A stretch of 41,656 nt of DNA, taken from NCBI GenBank assembly GCA_021775475.1, contig JAJFHS010000064.1:1-41656 (forward strand). Reading direction: 5' to 3'. Below the pieces are notes generated by a model. The model saw only the letters and a program-made list of their open reading frames with translations, made no database searches and was not told the DNA's origin. The translations under genes were made by a program, and so were the position numbers. This document shows, in pieces, positions 26,714 to 34,592 of the stretch (positions are counted from its first letter, which is position 1; every line of letters starts with the position of its first letter). This stretch comes from Hyphomicrobiales bacterium. Its GTDB lineage: Bacteria > Pseudomonadota > Alphaproteobacteria > Rhizobiales > JAJFHR01.

Positions 26714-26926
26714 TCAATTCTCCTTTTTTGAAGTTGCCGCAAGGGCAATGGTCCTTGCGCCGATCCGCAACAGGGCGCGGGCAAGGTTGGGTTGGCGTTT
26801 GGCCTCTAAAATGAGATGTTTCTGGATTTGATTGTAGGCGTCTGGTTGAGAGCGGTGTGGCTTTGCCACATCGTTGGCCAGCGCCCAGGCGCGGATATAC
26901 TTCACCTGATTTTGGGAATGGGACAT
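26714..26926 (-). CDS. Hypothetical phage protein, 70 residues
   Basis: This is a small basic helical protein (MSHSQNQVKYIRAWALANDV ... NLARALLRIGARTIALAA). GGAGACATTC precedes the ATG. It lies three bases upstream of the antirepressor gene. I do not recognise the family. Confidence 0.55.
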   Translation of the reverse strand: MSHSQNQVKYIRAWALANDVAKPHRSQPDAYNQIQKHLILEAKRQPNLARALLRIGARTIALAATSKKEN

Positions 26927-27053
26927 GAATGTCTCCTACTGTTTGTATTAACGCCTTGCCACCCCTCGTCAAAAGGGTGGCCGGGCAACAACGGGTTGAC
27001 GAACCGTGCAGTAGGCCACGGCAGACCCGAAGGTCTCCCATTGCACCCGACCA

Positions 27054-27078
27054 TAAAAAAACCACGCTTGGAGCGTGG
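27054..27078 (-). terminator. Rho-independent terminator of the early operon
   Basis: On the minus strand CCACGCtccaaGCGTGG is followed directly by eight T. It separates the early genes (upstream, higher coordinates) from the antirepressor/Mor/lysis genes. Confidence 0.8.
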
Positions 27079-27176
27079 CGCATCGAGCGCCTACTGTTGA
27101 ACGGATCGTCAAATCCGACTTTGTCTTGAGGACAAAGCAACGCTACGATAAGGTGATTTGAAATTTTTGTCAAAGA

Positions 27177-27479
27177 ATGGTTGTTTATATGAGTTGGAAT
27201 TTTCGAAAAAAACAGAAAAAAATAATTGTCGAAATCTACTCTGTTGAAATTGATCTGGTTCCTCTTGCTCAAGAAGCGCTCGACCTGCCGCAATGCAAAC
27301 TGAAAATGGATGCACACGAACTTGCTATCTGGTCTCAGAAACATTTTACAATCCCCCGCATTCGGAAGTGCGATGTTCCTGACCCGCATGATTGGCAGCA
27401 CCTTCAAGCTATGAGTGATTATGTTGGCGCGCTTGCAAACTGGCAATATCGCCGCAATCAATTGTTGGATCGAATGTGA
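27177..27479 (+). CDS. Hypothetical protein, oppositely oriented (possible moron)
   Basis: This 100-residue open frame runs against the surrounding phage genes. It is convergent with the early operon and sits just after that operon's terminator and a second hairpin (CTTTGTCttgaGGACAAAG at 27119-27137). The start may be 27177 or 27189 (MSWNFRKKQK). The composition looks protein-like, with a basic N-terminus and a helical C-terminus (DWQHLQAMSDYVGALANWQY), but no family is recognised and the Shine-Dalgarno sequence is weak. An independently expressed cargo gene is possible; so is a chance frame. Confidence 0.4.
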   Translation: MVVYMSWNFRKKQKKIIVEIYSVEIDLVPLAQEALDLPQCKLKMDAHELAIWSQKHFTIPRIRKCDVPDPHDWQHLQAMSDYVGALANWQYRRNQLLDRM

Positions 27480-27484
27480 CATTA

Positions 27485-27694
27485 CTATTTACTCCCAACC
27501 AATTCGGTTTCCAGTTTCAATTGTTGCCGGGTGAGGTCGCGATGTTGTGCTTCGAGAACAATGCGCCTGTGGGAATTCCGGGCAAGGCGTGAAATGCGAT
27601 CTGTCAAATCCTTGCGTCGCACATTAATGGCGTCAATTTCCTGCTGTTGCGGCCAGCTTAAAAGCGACGGGGATTTCTGTTGGGCTTGGGGTGT
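27485..27694 (-). pseudogene. Small phage early gene, start out of frame
   Basis: After the DnaA-like gene an ATG at 27698 opens only 21 codons before a stop. An adjacent frame is open from there to a TAG at 27485 and reads like a phage helical protein (WPQQQEIDAINVRRKDL, HRRIVLEAQHRDLTRQQ, LKLETELVGSK). Either one base in the CCCC run near the start has been lost or gained, or translation begins at the GTG at 27622 (45 residues). A homopolymer sequencing error is also possible. Confidence 0.45.
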
Positions 27695-28243
27695 TCATAG
27701 GACGTGTTCCTTTTTGGGGGTGGGAGATTGGAATTTTGAGTGAATTTCTGTGGTCTCACGCAATGCTCTGGCCGCGCAAAGCAAATATCGCAGATACTTT
27801 GTTTCGTTTTTGCTGAACTGATGGTTTTCAAAATCTGTATAGGCTTCGGCAAGCTCCATAACCCGGTCCGGCATCCTGCTTTCGACAGCAACGTATTTCA
27901 CGACCGGTTGAGGTGTGGGGAAAATACTACAATCCAGAACACCGCTGGCGCGGGCTTCGAGATATTTTAAAATCCACCGCGTTTTTGCATCGACGGTCGA
28001 GAAGGTTTCGGTTTTGTTTACCGCGTCCAATACAGTGGTGTGGTTCCGGTTGAAGCTATTGCCTAACTGCAACAAACTACAATCGAACACACGTCGACAG
28101 ACGGTCATTGCCACCGAGCGCGCCATCAAAATGGGTTGCGCTTGACTTGGTGATAGAATATCTGCAACCGGCACATTAAAAATCAGCCCGGCTTCTGCGA
28201 TGACTTCTTCGATTGTCATAGCCTTGAGATCACCTCTAAGCAT
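27695..28243 (-). CDS. Phage protein with a DnaA domain IV-like DNA-binding module
   Basis: This is a 182-residue protein. Residues 10-85 resemble the DNA-binding domain IV of the replication initiator DnaA: an N-terminal helix, MARSVAMTVCRRVFDCSLLQLG, then NSFNRNHTTVLDAVNKTE, close to the DnaA signature GRDHTTVLHA. The AAA+ domain of DnaA is absent. The C-terminal half is helical and unrecognised. GGAGATAAAAC precedes the ATG at 28243, which overlaps the previous stop; an ATG at 28219 is an alternative. It could bind DnaA boxes of the host or operator sites of the phage. Confidence 0.7.
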   Translation of the reverse strand: MLRGDLKAMTIEEVIAEAGLIFNVPVADILSPSQAQPILMARSVAMTVCRRVFDCSLLQLGNSFNRNHTTVLDAVNKTETFSTVDAKTRWILKYLEARASGVLDCSIFPTPQPVVKYVAVESRMPDRVMELAEAYTDFENHQFSKNETKYLRYLLCAARALRETTEIHSKFQSPTPKKEHVL

Positions 28244-28580
28244 GTTTTATCTCCGGCAATGGTGTTTGATTGGGATTGTTGGGGCAATCCTGACAGGCAA
28301 ACCACTGGCGCAATTCACCCGCGTCCGATTGCGGCAACGCGCGGGTGCGCAAATCCGTGCAGACTTCTTGGCTCACATCGGTTTTGGTGTGCGGACACAA
28401 AACCCGGTCGCAAAATGTAGCGATGACTTTTGCTTGGATTTTACCTGTGCCACCGGGGTAGTTACCCGATAGTGCTGAAGATACTGATGAGCGATTATAA
28501 CCAAGTTGATCGGCCACGGCCTGAATGGTGCCAAACTTCTCAACCTGTTCGCGCAGGATTTCTAACCAGTCTACTTGCAT
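28236..28580 (-). CDS. Phage helix-turn-helix protein with Cys-rich tail
   Basis: This is a 114-residue protein. The N-terminal half is a lambda/LacI-like helix-turn-helix (EKFGTIQAVADQLGYNRSSVS followed by SALSGNYPGG). The C-terminal half has a spaced cysteine set, CDRVLCPHTKTDVSQEVC and FACQDCPNNP, likely to bind a metal. This two-part layout is familiar in phage regulators near the transposition genes. Starts and stops overlap both neighbours, as in the rest of the early operon. Confidence 0.65.
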   Translation of the reverse strand: MQVDWLEILREQVEKFGTIQAVADQLGYNRSSVSSALSGNYPGGTGKIQAKVIATFCDRVLCPHTKTDVSQEVCTDLRTRALPQSDAGELRQWFACQDCPNNPNQTPLPEIKHA

Positions 28581-29158
28581 GGGAATACCTCCCCGGTGTT
28601 GTGGTCAAAAACCTGTATTTTTTTAGGTTGATAGACAGGGGCGATTTCGCCGGTGTTATTAATAAGCCGGTAACGCTTGAAGCCGTTTGATCCGGGGCGC
28701 GTACCCTTGATCCGAATGCTCATTTGCTGGAGATAGCCAGCGGCAGCAAGGCGATGGAAATAGCGTTGCAAATTCAATTCCGCCCCTTTGTCTTTTTCAG
28801 ACTTCGCGACGGCGACAATATCCGGGACTGTGAAACTGCCAGAAATCCGCATGGCATTCCAAGCCCGTTGCCGAAATGTATTCGGCATGGGTTTTCTAAC
28901 CTTGGCTGTGTGCGCGGAATTAGGGCCGGACGTCAGGACTTCTTCGGCATCGAATGATTTATGACCGGCTGGGGTTAGTTGATAACAACCGCGCTCTATG
29001 CGCTCGACAAGTCCGCGACTGATGAGCGAACCTACACCTTTGACAATTTCACGTCGATTGTGGCTAAATAACACACCGTCAAGTTCATCCAGCGTTAGGC
29101 AGACGCTACCGGGCAGCGCGTCACGTATGGTGATTTGTAAAGTTGCAATACCGGGCAT
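28571..29158 (-). CDS. Phage winged-helix protein, read-through fused to transposase frame
   Basis: The ATG at 29158 has its own GGAGG seven bases upstream and starts a 195-residue protein. It has two winged-helix-like units: LTLDELDGVLFSHNRREIVK with GLVERIERGCYQLTP, then RQRAWNAMRISGSFTVPDIV with LQRYFHRLAAAGYLQQM. It ends with PVYQPKKIQVFDHNTGEVF. It is probably a phage regulator. The upstream transposase frame enters this gene without a stop, because a deletion removed what lay between, so a fusion protein is also possible. Confidence 0.65.
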   Translation of the reverse strand: MPGIATLQITIRDALPGSVCLTLDELDGVLFSHNRREIVKGVGSLISRGLVERIERGCYQLTPAGHKSFDAEEVLTSGPNSAHTAKVRKPMPNTFRQRAWNAMRISGSFTVPDIVAVAKSEKDKGAELNLQRYFHRLAAAGYLQQMSIRIKGTRPGSNGFKRYRLINNTGEIAPVYQPKKIQVFDHNTGEVFPCK

Positions 29159-30870
29159 CAGCAGACCTCCGGTACGTGGATAACCAACCAGGACGTAAGT
29201 GCCATGATGGCCTTCCAATGCCTGATGGAAGTATTTATTTTTCAGCCATTCGACCAACGCGCGGTTGGTTTTTCGCTTAACGTAAGGCCGGAACAGATCT
29301 TCTTCTTCGGCCTGAGTAACTTCGACCGGCTGGAAGCCATCCGCTACATGATTTGCCCATGCTTCATTTGGCGTGGTGCCATCTAACGATGAATGAGGTC
29401 GGTTATTGTAATCGGCCACTTCTTCGTCCATGGCAGCCAAGAAAGATTTCCAAGATGGCAGCGTTTTGCTTGTGCCGAATTCGCGTAATTCCTTGCGGGT
29501 GATCTTGTGGACTTTTTGACCTGCTTCCCGGTCCATGTCCGCCCCAATGTAAGTTGGGAAGGATTTGGCCAAGGGCACCAATACTGTGCCGTTAAATCTC
29601 TCTATGAGACCCTTGGCTTGGGAGTTTTGCGGCAATGCATGCATCTTTGTGATGCCCAGTCGGGCAGCAAAGCCGGTTAGCTCGTTGTCAATGGCAGAAT
29701 TCTTGTAACCGGAACCCCGGTCAACATAAAAAATGGCCGGGATGCCATACCGAACACAGGCCATACGCAAGGCATCAATGATGACAATAGTGTTTTCAGA
29801 AAGCCCCACCGAATAGCCCACACATTTGCGCGTGGCGACATCGAGAATTGACGTTATTTCGGGCCGGAAAGCTTGACCATGAATGGGGTGCGCAATTTCA
29901 GCATCAAAGGTCTGACCATCTGCTGTGTAAACGCTTGAAGGTAACAGGCCTTCTGTTGAGCGGATGACATAGGCCATCCGGGCTTTAAGTGCCAAACGAC
30001 CTTCACGGCCACGATGGCGGGCGATGGTGCCGAAAGATTTATCCAGCTTTTTAACGCCCGTTGCACCTGGTCATAATTTGGAGCTTTTGACGGGTCAGGA
30101 AGGAGCTTGGTGTAATCGCGCAATGCTTTTGCGACCGCTGGTTTTTGTGGCCGGGCAAAGTGTGCCAGAAAGCCGTCAAACCATTCGGGCAGATCATCCG
30201 CTTTGCGTGTCAGGTTTGGTGCAAGCGCCGATACGCCATCTTCATCACGTAACTTGAACCAGTTGTAGAGGGTTCGATATGACACAGTGGACAATTTGCC
30301 CGCTCGATCATTGGCGCGAACAACAAGTCCTGCAGCTTCGTCGGTAATGTCTGCTTTCAACCACTCAAGAAACGACATGATGGCCTGTCGGCGCGATTGC
30401 CCCAACCTGATTTGTGCTTGCTCGACTTTGTTCAGCAATCCGGCACGTGCTTCCATGACAGATCGTTGACGAGCCGTTAGATCAGTGGTGACAAGCTCTT
30501 TCTGGCGACCCTCTTCTAACGCCATGGCGGTCTTGCTGTCTGCCTGTGCCTCTCGCTTTGCATCCAAGGCGTACAGGTAGGCTCCAAGTTCTGGTGGCAA
30601 GAGTGAAATGTGGTATTCAGTGCCACCGCCGCCTCTAACGCCATCGCGTTTACGAGTAAAGCCGGGGACCGAAACCCAGTTATTACGTTTAATGAACTGA
30701 TCAACACCATATCGAGATTTTGGCATTAATTTCATGCCGCAATTTTTGGAATGTTCAGCTATTTCCATCGCTGTGAACCATGCAGAAAATCCGCCCACAG
30801 AACACCTTTCGGAGGGAGCCTCATTGACGCCCTTTTGTTTGAAGTCAACTTGGACAACCGCCCGTGCCAT
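29159..30870 (-). pseudogene. Mu-type DDE transposase A, frame-broken and C-terminally truncated
   Basis: The ATG at 30870 overlaps the upstream stop (TAATG). The first part holds the Mu-type winged-helix end-binding domain (FTAMEIAEHSKNCGMKLMPK ... GGGGTEYHISLLP) and runs in frame to about 30052. There, at TTAAAAAGC, similarity jumps to the -1 frame: KKLDKSFGTIARHRGREG, then the catalytic core with D in VYTADGQTF, D in FYVDRGSGYKN and E in KGLIERFNG. The frame continues through DLFRPYVKRKTNRA to VLVGYP and then enters the next gene. The rest of the beta-barrel and the domain that contacts B are missing. Either a decayed gene or an A5 frameshift site. Confidence 0.85.
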
Positions 30871-31331
30871 TACTGCATGCCCTTTACTTTGCTGCGAAGC
30901 ATGGTCAAATGCCGGTCCATCTTTTCTTTCTCTTCTTCGGCAATCCAAAGGTGGATAATTTCGGCGTAGCGCTTCGGCACAACGACAAAATCGCTGAACC
31001 CGGCAACAAATCCCAAGAGTTCATGGCAACCGGTCACATCAACCAGAGCAATCAACCGCTCTAATGTTATTTTGTGGTCTCTTCTTGCAGGGGATGCATA
31101 CGTGTTCAGCATGTTTTCTGTAACATTTTGACCACCCAGATAATCCGACATTTTTTGGGCTATCTCTATTCGGTCCATGCCACTTTTTTGCATCGAATGC
31201 GAAATCGCGCGCGCTATCTTAACGTCGAGTGTTCCGCCCTTTGTAATTTCGGGTTCCAAGCCTACCGTCACCTCTGGAGGCTCATAATCTCTGAACAAAT
31301 CCAGTGTTCCCCCATCGCGCCGCTTTACCAT
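30870..31331 (-). CDS. Phage early protein of unknown function, 153 residues
   Basis: It lies between the ParB-like gene and the transposase and overlaps the transposase start by one base. The N-terminus is polar; the middle is helical (ISHSMQKSGMDRIEIAQKMS ... MLNTYASPARRDHKITLERL) and looks like a DNA-binding helix-turn-helix followed by a dimer helix. This position and pattern recur, as far as I recall, directly upstream of transposases in Mu-like phages of proteobacteria, without an assigned function. Confidence 0.6.
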   Translation of the reverse strand: MVKRRDGGTLDLFRDYEPPEVTVGLEPEITKGGTLDVKIARAISHSMQKSGMDRIEIAQKMSDYLGGQNVTENMLNTYASPARRDHKITLERLIALVDVTGCHELLGFVAGFSDFVVVPKRYAEIIHLWIAEEEKEKMDRHLTMLRSKVKGMQ

Positions 31332-31336
31332 TTTGG

Positions 31337-32170
31337 CTATTTACCCCTACGCTCAATCCACGCAGTGATTTTGGCCTCATGCGCGCTGAAAATATTGTCG
31401 AGTTGATTTTCTGTCAGACTTTCCAGCGCTTTATTGATGCTGGAGAATTTCTTTTCGATGTGCGTGGGCACCCGTATTTTGTTGATGATGATCAGTGCAT
31501 CAGTGACATTGGAAGCTTTGGGCTTCTCACAAAACAGCAAATCGCAAATCTTCTTTTGAACCTTGGGAGCTTCGGCGGATAGTTGCTGCAACCCGGCCTG
31601 ATGGCGGGCAAGCCATGTTGTTTTAACGGCAGTGCGTGAGGCTGGCGTCAAACCTTTCCAGATTGCCACATCGCGCCGAACAGCACGTTCGCTAAGCCCT
31701 ACCTGTTCAGCTATTTCAGACCTAACGGCCAAGATGGCCGTTAGGTTTTCTCGACCTTCGTCTGTCTGTTTGTCGCCGCCCTTTTTCATTTCAGGATGTA
31801 GCTTTTCATTAGCCGCGATCAGGTCATACAAATGCCGGGAGCGGTCAAATGCATTGAGTTCATTGCGACCAATATTTTCCGCAACCTCAAGTATTTTCGC
31901 TTCTTCAAATGACGTAGCTTCGGAAAGGTTGACAGGGATTGTTTTATAACCCAGGCGGTCGACGGCTGTTATTCGTGTGAGGCCAGCAACCAGATGACAG
32001 TCATCACCGTCCATCCAAACTGTGATGGGATTGATCAAGCCGTGTGATTTGATCATAGGCATCAAAACTTCAACCCATGCCTCGTCGACATCACGCGACC
32101 TGTCACCAATAATGATGTCTTTAATTTTGAATTCTCTGATATCTATTTTAATAGATTTCGCTTCACTCAT
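31337..32170 (-). CDS. ParB/Spo0J-like phage protein
   Basis: This is a 277-residue protein (start MSEAKSIKIDI at 32170). The N-terminal ParB/sulfiredoxin domain is visible as IKSHGLINPITVW, DCHLVAGLTRITAVDRLGY and ILEVAENIGRNELNAFDRS. A helix-turn-helix follows (IAEQVGLSERAVRRDVAIW). The C-terminal third is helical. ParB-like proteins occur in the early regions of several transposable phages; a role in DNA binding or nicking is likely, but segregation is not, since no ParA is nearby. Confidence 0.78.
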   Translation of the reverse strand: MSEAKSIKIDIREFKIKDIIIGDRSRDVDEAWVEVLMPMIKSHGLINPITVWMDGDDCHLVAGLTRITAVDRLGYKTIPVNLSEATSFEEAKILEVAENIGRNELNAFDRSRHLYDLIAANEKLHPEMKKGGDKQTDEGRENLTAILAVRSEIAEQVGLSERAVRRDVAIWKGLTPASRTAVKTTWLARHQAGLQQLSAEAPKVQKKICDLLFCEKPKASNVTDALIIINKIRVPTHIEKKFSSINKALESLTENQLDNIFSAHEAKITAWIERRGK

Positions 32171-32361
32171 GTCATGGACCTCAAGCAATTATTGCAAGTT
32201 ACTTCGTTGTAAATTCCGTCGCTCCAAGTTGTTGAAACCGTCATCGGTTTGCGCGTCTTCGCATTCGTAACCTTGACTGTATCGTTACGTGCGCAGGAGC
32301 CTTTAAACCTCAGGCCGCATCCGGTGTAATTTCCCATTGAATTGCATGCATGTATCTTCAT
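32167..32361 (-). CDS. Small Cys-rich phage protein
   Basis: This 64-residue protein has five cysteines, arranged as HACNSMGNYTGCG, GSCARND and VTCNNCLRSM, a pattern that suggests a zinc ribbon. Both ends overlap the neighbouring genes by four bases (ATGA), so translation is coupled through the operon. The function is unknown. Confidence 0.55.
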   Translation of the reverse strand: MKIHACNSMGNYTGCGLRFKGSCARNDTVKVTNAKTRKPMTVSTTWSDGIYNEVTCNNCLRSMT

Positions 32362-32666
32362 GCTGTCGCCTGACCATATTTTTTCAAACCTGCTTCGGTA
32401 AGCCGGGCGTGATAGTCGATATCTGTGAGGCACATTCGTTCCAGGCGCGCAAAATGCTTGGTTGTGTCAATCTTATCTGCACGTTCAATCAATTGAACAA
32501 TTTGTGATGGGCTGTATTCGCCACTCTTCCAACGTGCTGCGAACTTGCTTGTCGCCCAATCAAGATTGGAGTTGGTCAGAGCTTTTCTGGCTATCGCAGG
32601 CAGGCTATCAAACGCTTTGTAAAATGCTTCAGTTGAAATATAATTTGATCCACTGGAGTTGCTCAT
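32358..32666 (-). CDS. Hypothetical phage early protein, 102 residues
   Basis: This is a mostly helical soluble protein (TEAFYKAFDSLPAIARKALT, YSPSQIVQLIERADKID). ATGA overlaps at both ends show it is part of the early operon. I do not recognise the family. Confidence 0.55.
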   Translation of the reverse strand: MSNSSGSNYISTEAFYKAFDSLPAIARKALTNSNLDWATSKFAARWKSGEYSPSQIVQLIERADKIDTTKHFARLERMCLTDIDYHARLTEAGLKKYGQATA

Positions 32667-32974
32667 GATGAAAAGTCCTCCCTGAGAGATTTTAAAAATT
32701 CAATTTCCCGTTGGCAGACTTTGCGCCATTCCATCCACCACTGGGCTGGCCGCTTTACAGTGCTCTTTGAGGTCATTTTAAGCAGGGTTTCGACTGGCGT
32801 ACCCTGGCAATCCATCTGATTAGTCCGCTTTTTAACCGGGCAATCTTTGCAATTTCCCTCCCAATAACTGTCGCATAGCGGGATAGGTGTTGCCCCCAAT
32901 TTGGCGTCGAAAAAATCAGAAACGTCCCTGATTTCCTCAAAGCTATTGATTGAATTTTCAAGAGCAACACTCAT
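32663..32974 (-). CDS. Phage early protein with Cys cluster, 103 residues
   Basis: The start at 32974 (MSVALENSINSF) overlaps the stop of the small upstream gene. The centre carries CDSYWEGNCKDCPVKKRTNQ followed by MDC, a four-cysteine cluster likely to bind zinc. The C-terminal helix is rich in Trp and charge (RPAQWWMEWRKVCQREIEFL). The function is unknown. Confidence 0.55.
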   Translation of the reverse strand: MSVALENSINSFEEIRDVSDFFDAKLGATPIPLCDSYWEGNCKDCPVKKRTNQMDCQGTPVETLLKMTSKSTVKRPAQWWMEWRKVCQREIEFLKSLREDFSS

Positions 32975-33081
32975 GCGGGCACCCCAATCCAAACGACACA
33001 GAAGACGAATATGATGGTCGCGATTGAGGATGTAATTTTGATCACATCGGCACGTGAAAGATGAAGGTTCATGATGTTCAT
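32971..33081 (-). CDS. Tiny phage membrane protein, 36 residues
   Basis: It starts MNIMNLHLSR at 33081 with GGAG upstream and has one membrane helix (ITSSIATIIFVFCVVWIGV). Its stop (TGA at 32971-32973) overlaps the ATG of the next gene and its own ATG overlaps the stop of the previous one. That double ATGA coupling is the main reason for calling it real. Confidence 0.55.
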   Translation of the reverse strand: MNIMNLHLSRADVIKITSSIATIIFVFCVVWIGVPA

Positions 33082-33197
33082 GCCCATACTCCAGATAAAA
33101 ATTTCAAAGTAAAAAAATCAAAGATGAGCGTAGCGCCTACACAAAAAACCCATCCCCGGTTAAACCGCTTCCAAAGTATTGGCTTGCTCTTAGTCAT
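33078..33197 (-). CDS. Tiny phage membrane protein, 39 residues
   Basis: It starts MTKSKPILWKRFNRG at 33197, overlapping the ner stop, and has one membrane helix (WVFCVGATLIFDFFTLKFL). It ends in an ATGA that starts the next small gene. The positive-inside basic N-terminus and the coupling support it; the function is unknown. Confidence 0.55.
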   Translation of the reverse strand: MTKSKPILWKRFNRGWVFCVGATLIFDFFTLKFLSGVWA

Positions 33198-33502
33198 GCT
33201 GCCACCTCAGTGCCAATTGAACCCGTGCGCTTTTGACTTTTGCGTTTACGGTCGACTCTGCTAACATCTGATCGTTGAAGATTGCGACGCTTTGATTTAG
33301 CTTTATTGCGATAGGCAAAAAGCACGCTGACTGGCACTTTAAGAAACTTGGAAATCACCTTTTCCGCCATTGGAAAAGGTCTAACCAAGGCAACCTTTAA
33401 GGTGGTTGGTTTAAGTTTGTAACGTCTTTCGAGCGAAGCGAGTGTTTCATTTCGGCGGTTAATTTCTGCCTTGATTGAATGCTTATCCCAATCGTATTTC
33501 AT
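33194..33502 (-). CDS. ner: Ner-like early regulator
   Basis: This 102-residue protein starts at MKYDWDKHSIKAEINRRNET, with TTGGAGATACG upstream. Residues 1-60 form the Ner/Nlp helix-turn-helix (LASLERRYKLKPTTLKVAL followed by VRPFPMAEKVISKFLKVP), as in Mu Ner, which represses the early and repressor promoters. The C-terminal 40 residues are strongly basic. It is the first gene of the leftward early operon and divergent from the repressor. Confidence 0.8.
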   Translation of the reverse strand: MKYDWDKHSIKAEINRRNETLASLERRYKLKPTTLKVALVRPFPMAEKVISKFLKVPVSVLFAYRNKAKSKRRNLQRSDVSRVDRKRKSQKRTGSIGTEVAA

Positions 33503-33618
33503 CGTATCTCCAACAAAGCCGATGGCAGTCGGCTTTTTAGTTATGTGTGTTTTCCTTGTTGGGAACATAAGGGACATTTTTGTCTATGTAAAGACAGATG
33601 TCGAAATAAGGTACAATA
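33503..33618. promoter_or_regulatory. Repressor/Ner operator-promoter region
   Basis: In these 116 bases between divergent ner and repressor, the minus strand has TTTACA-N17-TATGTT (about 33555-33583), a good early promoter. Overlapping it is an inverted repeat TGTCTatgtaaAGACA, preceded by a related GGGACA, a plausible repressor or Ner operator. A hairpin AAGCCGAtggcagTCGGCTT at 33516-33537 falls in the ner leader. Confidence 0.55.
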
Positions 33619-34518
33619 ATGTCAAAAATTCAGACGCAATTGAGAGGGCCAAGCGACGATCAATTTGTAAAAGCGACGTATAGGTTCCAGCCAAACTTAC
33701 CTCAGCGCATTAAAGTCGTGATTGATGTTCTAGGTGAGCACAGGTCAATAAGGACTGCTGGTAAATCTTGGAAACAGCTCAATCGCTATGCTTCAGGTGA
33801 CAACGAACCGACTAGAGAAGTACTAGAGCTATTGTCGAAATCAATTGGCGGGAGTAAGCAATGGCTCGATGCTGGTGAAATGCACAATCAAATCGACAAA
33901 TTCTGTGAATTTATATTCCTTGCTGGGGAATTAAGAGTTCTCGAAAAGATGAAAGCTACAAAATCTACCGAATACTTCCCTGATGTACTTGAAGCCTTGA
34001 TAGATATGGCAGAATTTTTGATTGAAGATATTGATAGTCTCATGTTCAAGAATAAGCTTGACGATAACACAGGGAAAGGTCAGCTCCTGCAAAAAGGAAG
34101 TATGATCAATATACCTCGTTACGATGCTCATCTTTCGGCGGGCGATGGGCATTTGAATGATCACAAGGCAACGTTACTAGACTACATCCCTTTCACCAGA
34201 GAATTTCTTCAAAAGAAACTTAATCGCAGTTCAATTGATGATTTGTCCATTCTGGAAGCCACCGGCGACAGCATGTTGCCAACAATATCAGATGGTGATT
34301 TAGTCTTGATAGATGAAAGCGATAAAACCGAGATTGATGGCATCTTCGCTTATGTCCAGGGCGATTTCGCCCGTATTAAGCGTCTGCGCTTCATGATGGG
34401 CGGCAAAATTGAAATCGTTAGCGATAACGAAATCTACTCATCCGAAACTCTTTCAAGATCTGATCTGGAACAATTCCACATTATTGGGCGCGTCCGATGG
34501 GTTGGCCATACGGTCTAA
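33619..34518 (+). CDS. Prophage repressor with S24 (LexA/CI-type) self-cleavage domain
   Basis: This is a 299-residue protein. The N-terminal part (about 20-75) is a DNA-binding domain (LPQRIKVVIDVLGEHRSIRT, SWKQLNRYASGDNEPTREVL). The C-terminal part is a LexA/CI peptidase: a possible cleavage site in SAGDG, the catalytic Ser in EATGDSMLPTISDGDLVLID and the Lys in DFARIKRLRF. This type of repressor is inactivated after RecA-linked self-cleavage, so the lysogen would respond to DNA damage, in contrast to Mu c. It is transcribed towards the nearer phage end, as in Mu. AAGG precedes the ATG. Confidence 0.88.
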   Translation: MSKIQTQLRGPSDDQFVKATYRFQPNLPQRIKVVIDVLGEHRSIRTAGKSWKQLNRYASGDNEPTREVLELLSKSIGGSKQWLDAGEMHNQIDKFCEFIFLAGELRVLEKMKATKSTEYFPDVLEALIDMAEFLIEDIDSLMFKNKLDDNTGKGQLLQKGSMINIPRYDAHLSAGDGHLNDHKATLLDYIPFTREFLQKKLNRSSIDDLSILEATGDSMLPTISDGDLVLIDESDKTEIDGIFAYVQGDFARIKRLRFMMGGKIEIVSDNEIYSSETLSRSDLEQFHIIGRVRWVGHTV

Positions 34519-34592
34519 ATGGTAATTGCACCCTCATTCATTTAATTTGAATTTTTATTTCAATTTAAGTGATTGTTTTTATTCAATAATTA

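Noticed and set aside
25815..27482. A 555-codon minus-strand open frame across the phage middle region
   Set aside because: It overlaps five better-supported genes in another frame, including the antirepressor, and its translation has no recognisable domain. It also crosses the early terminator.
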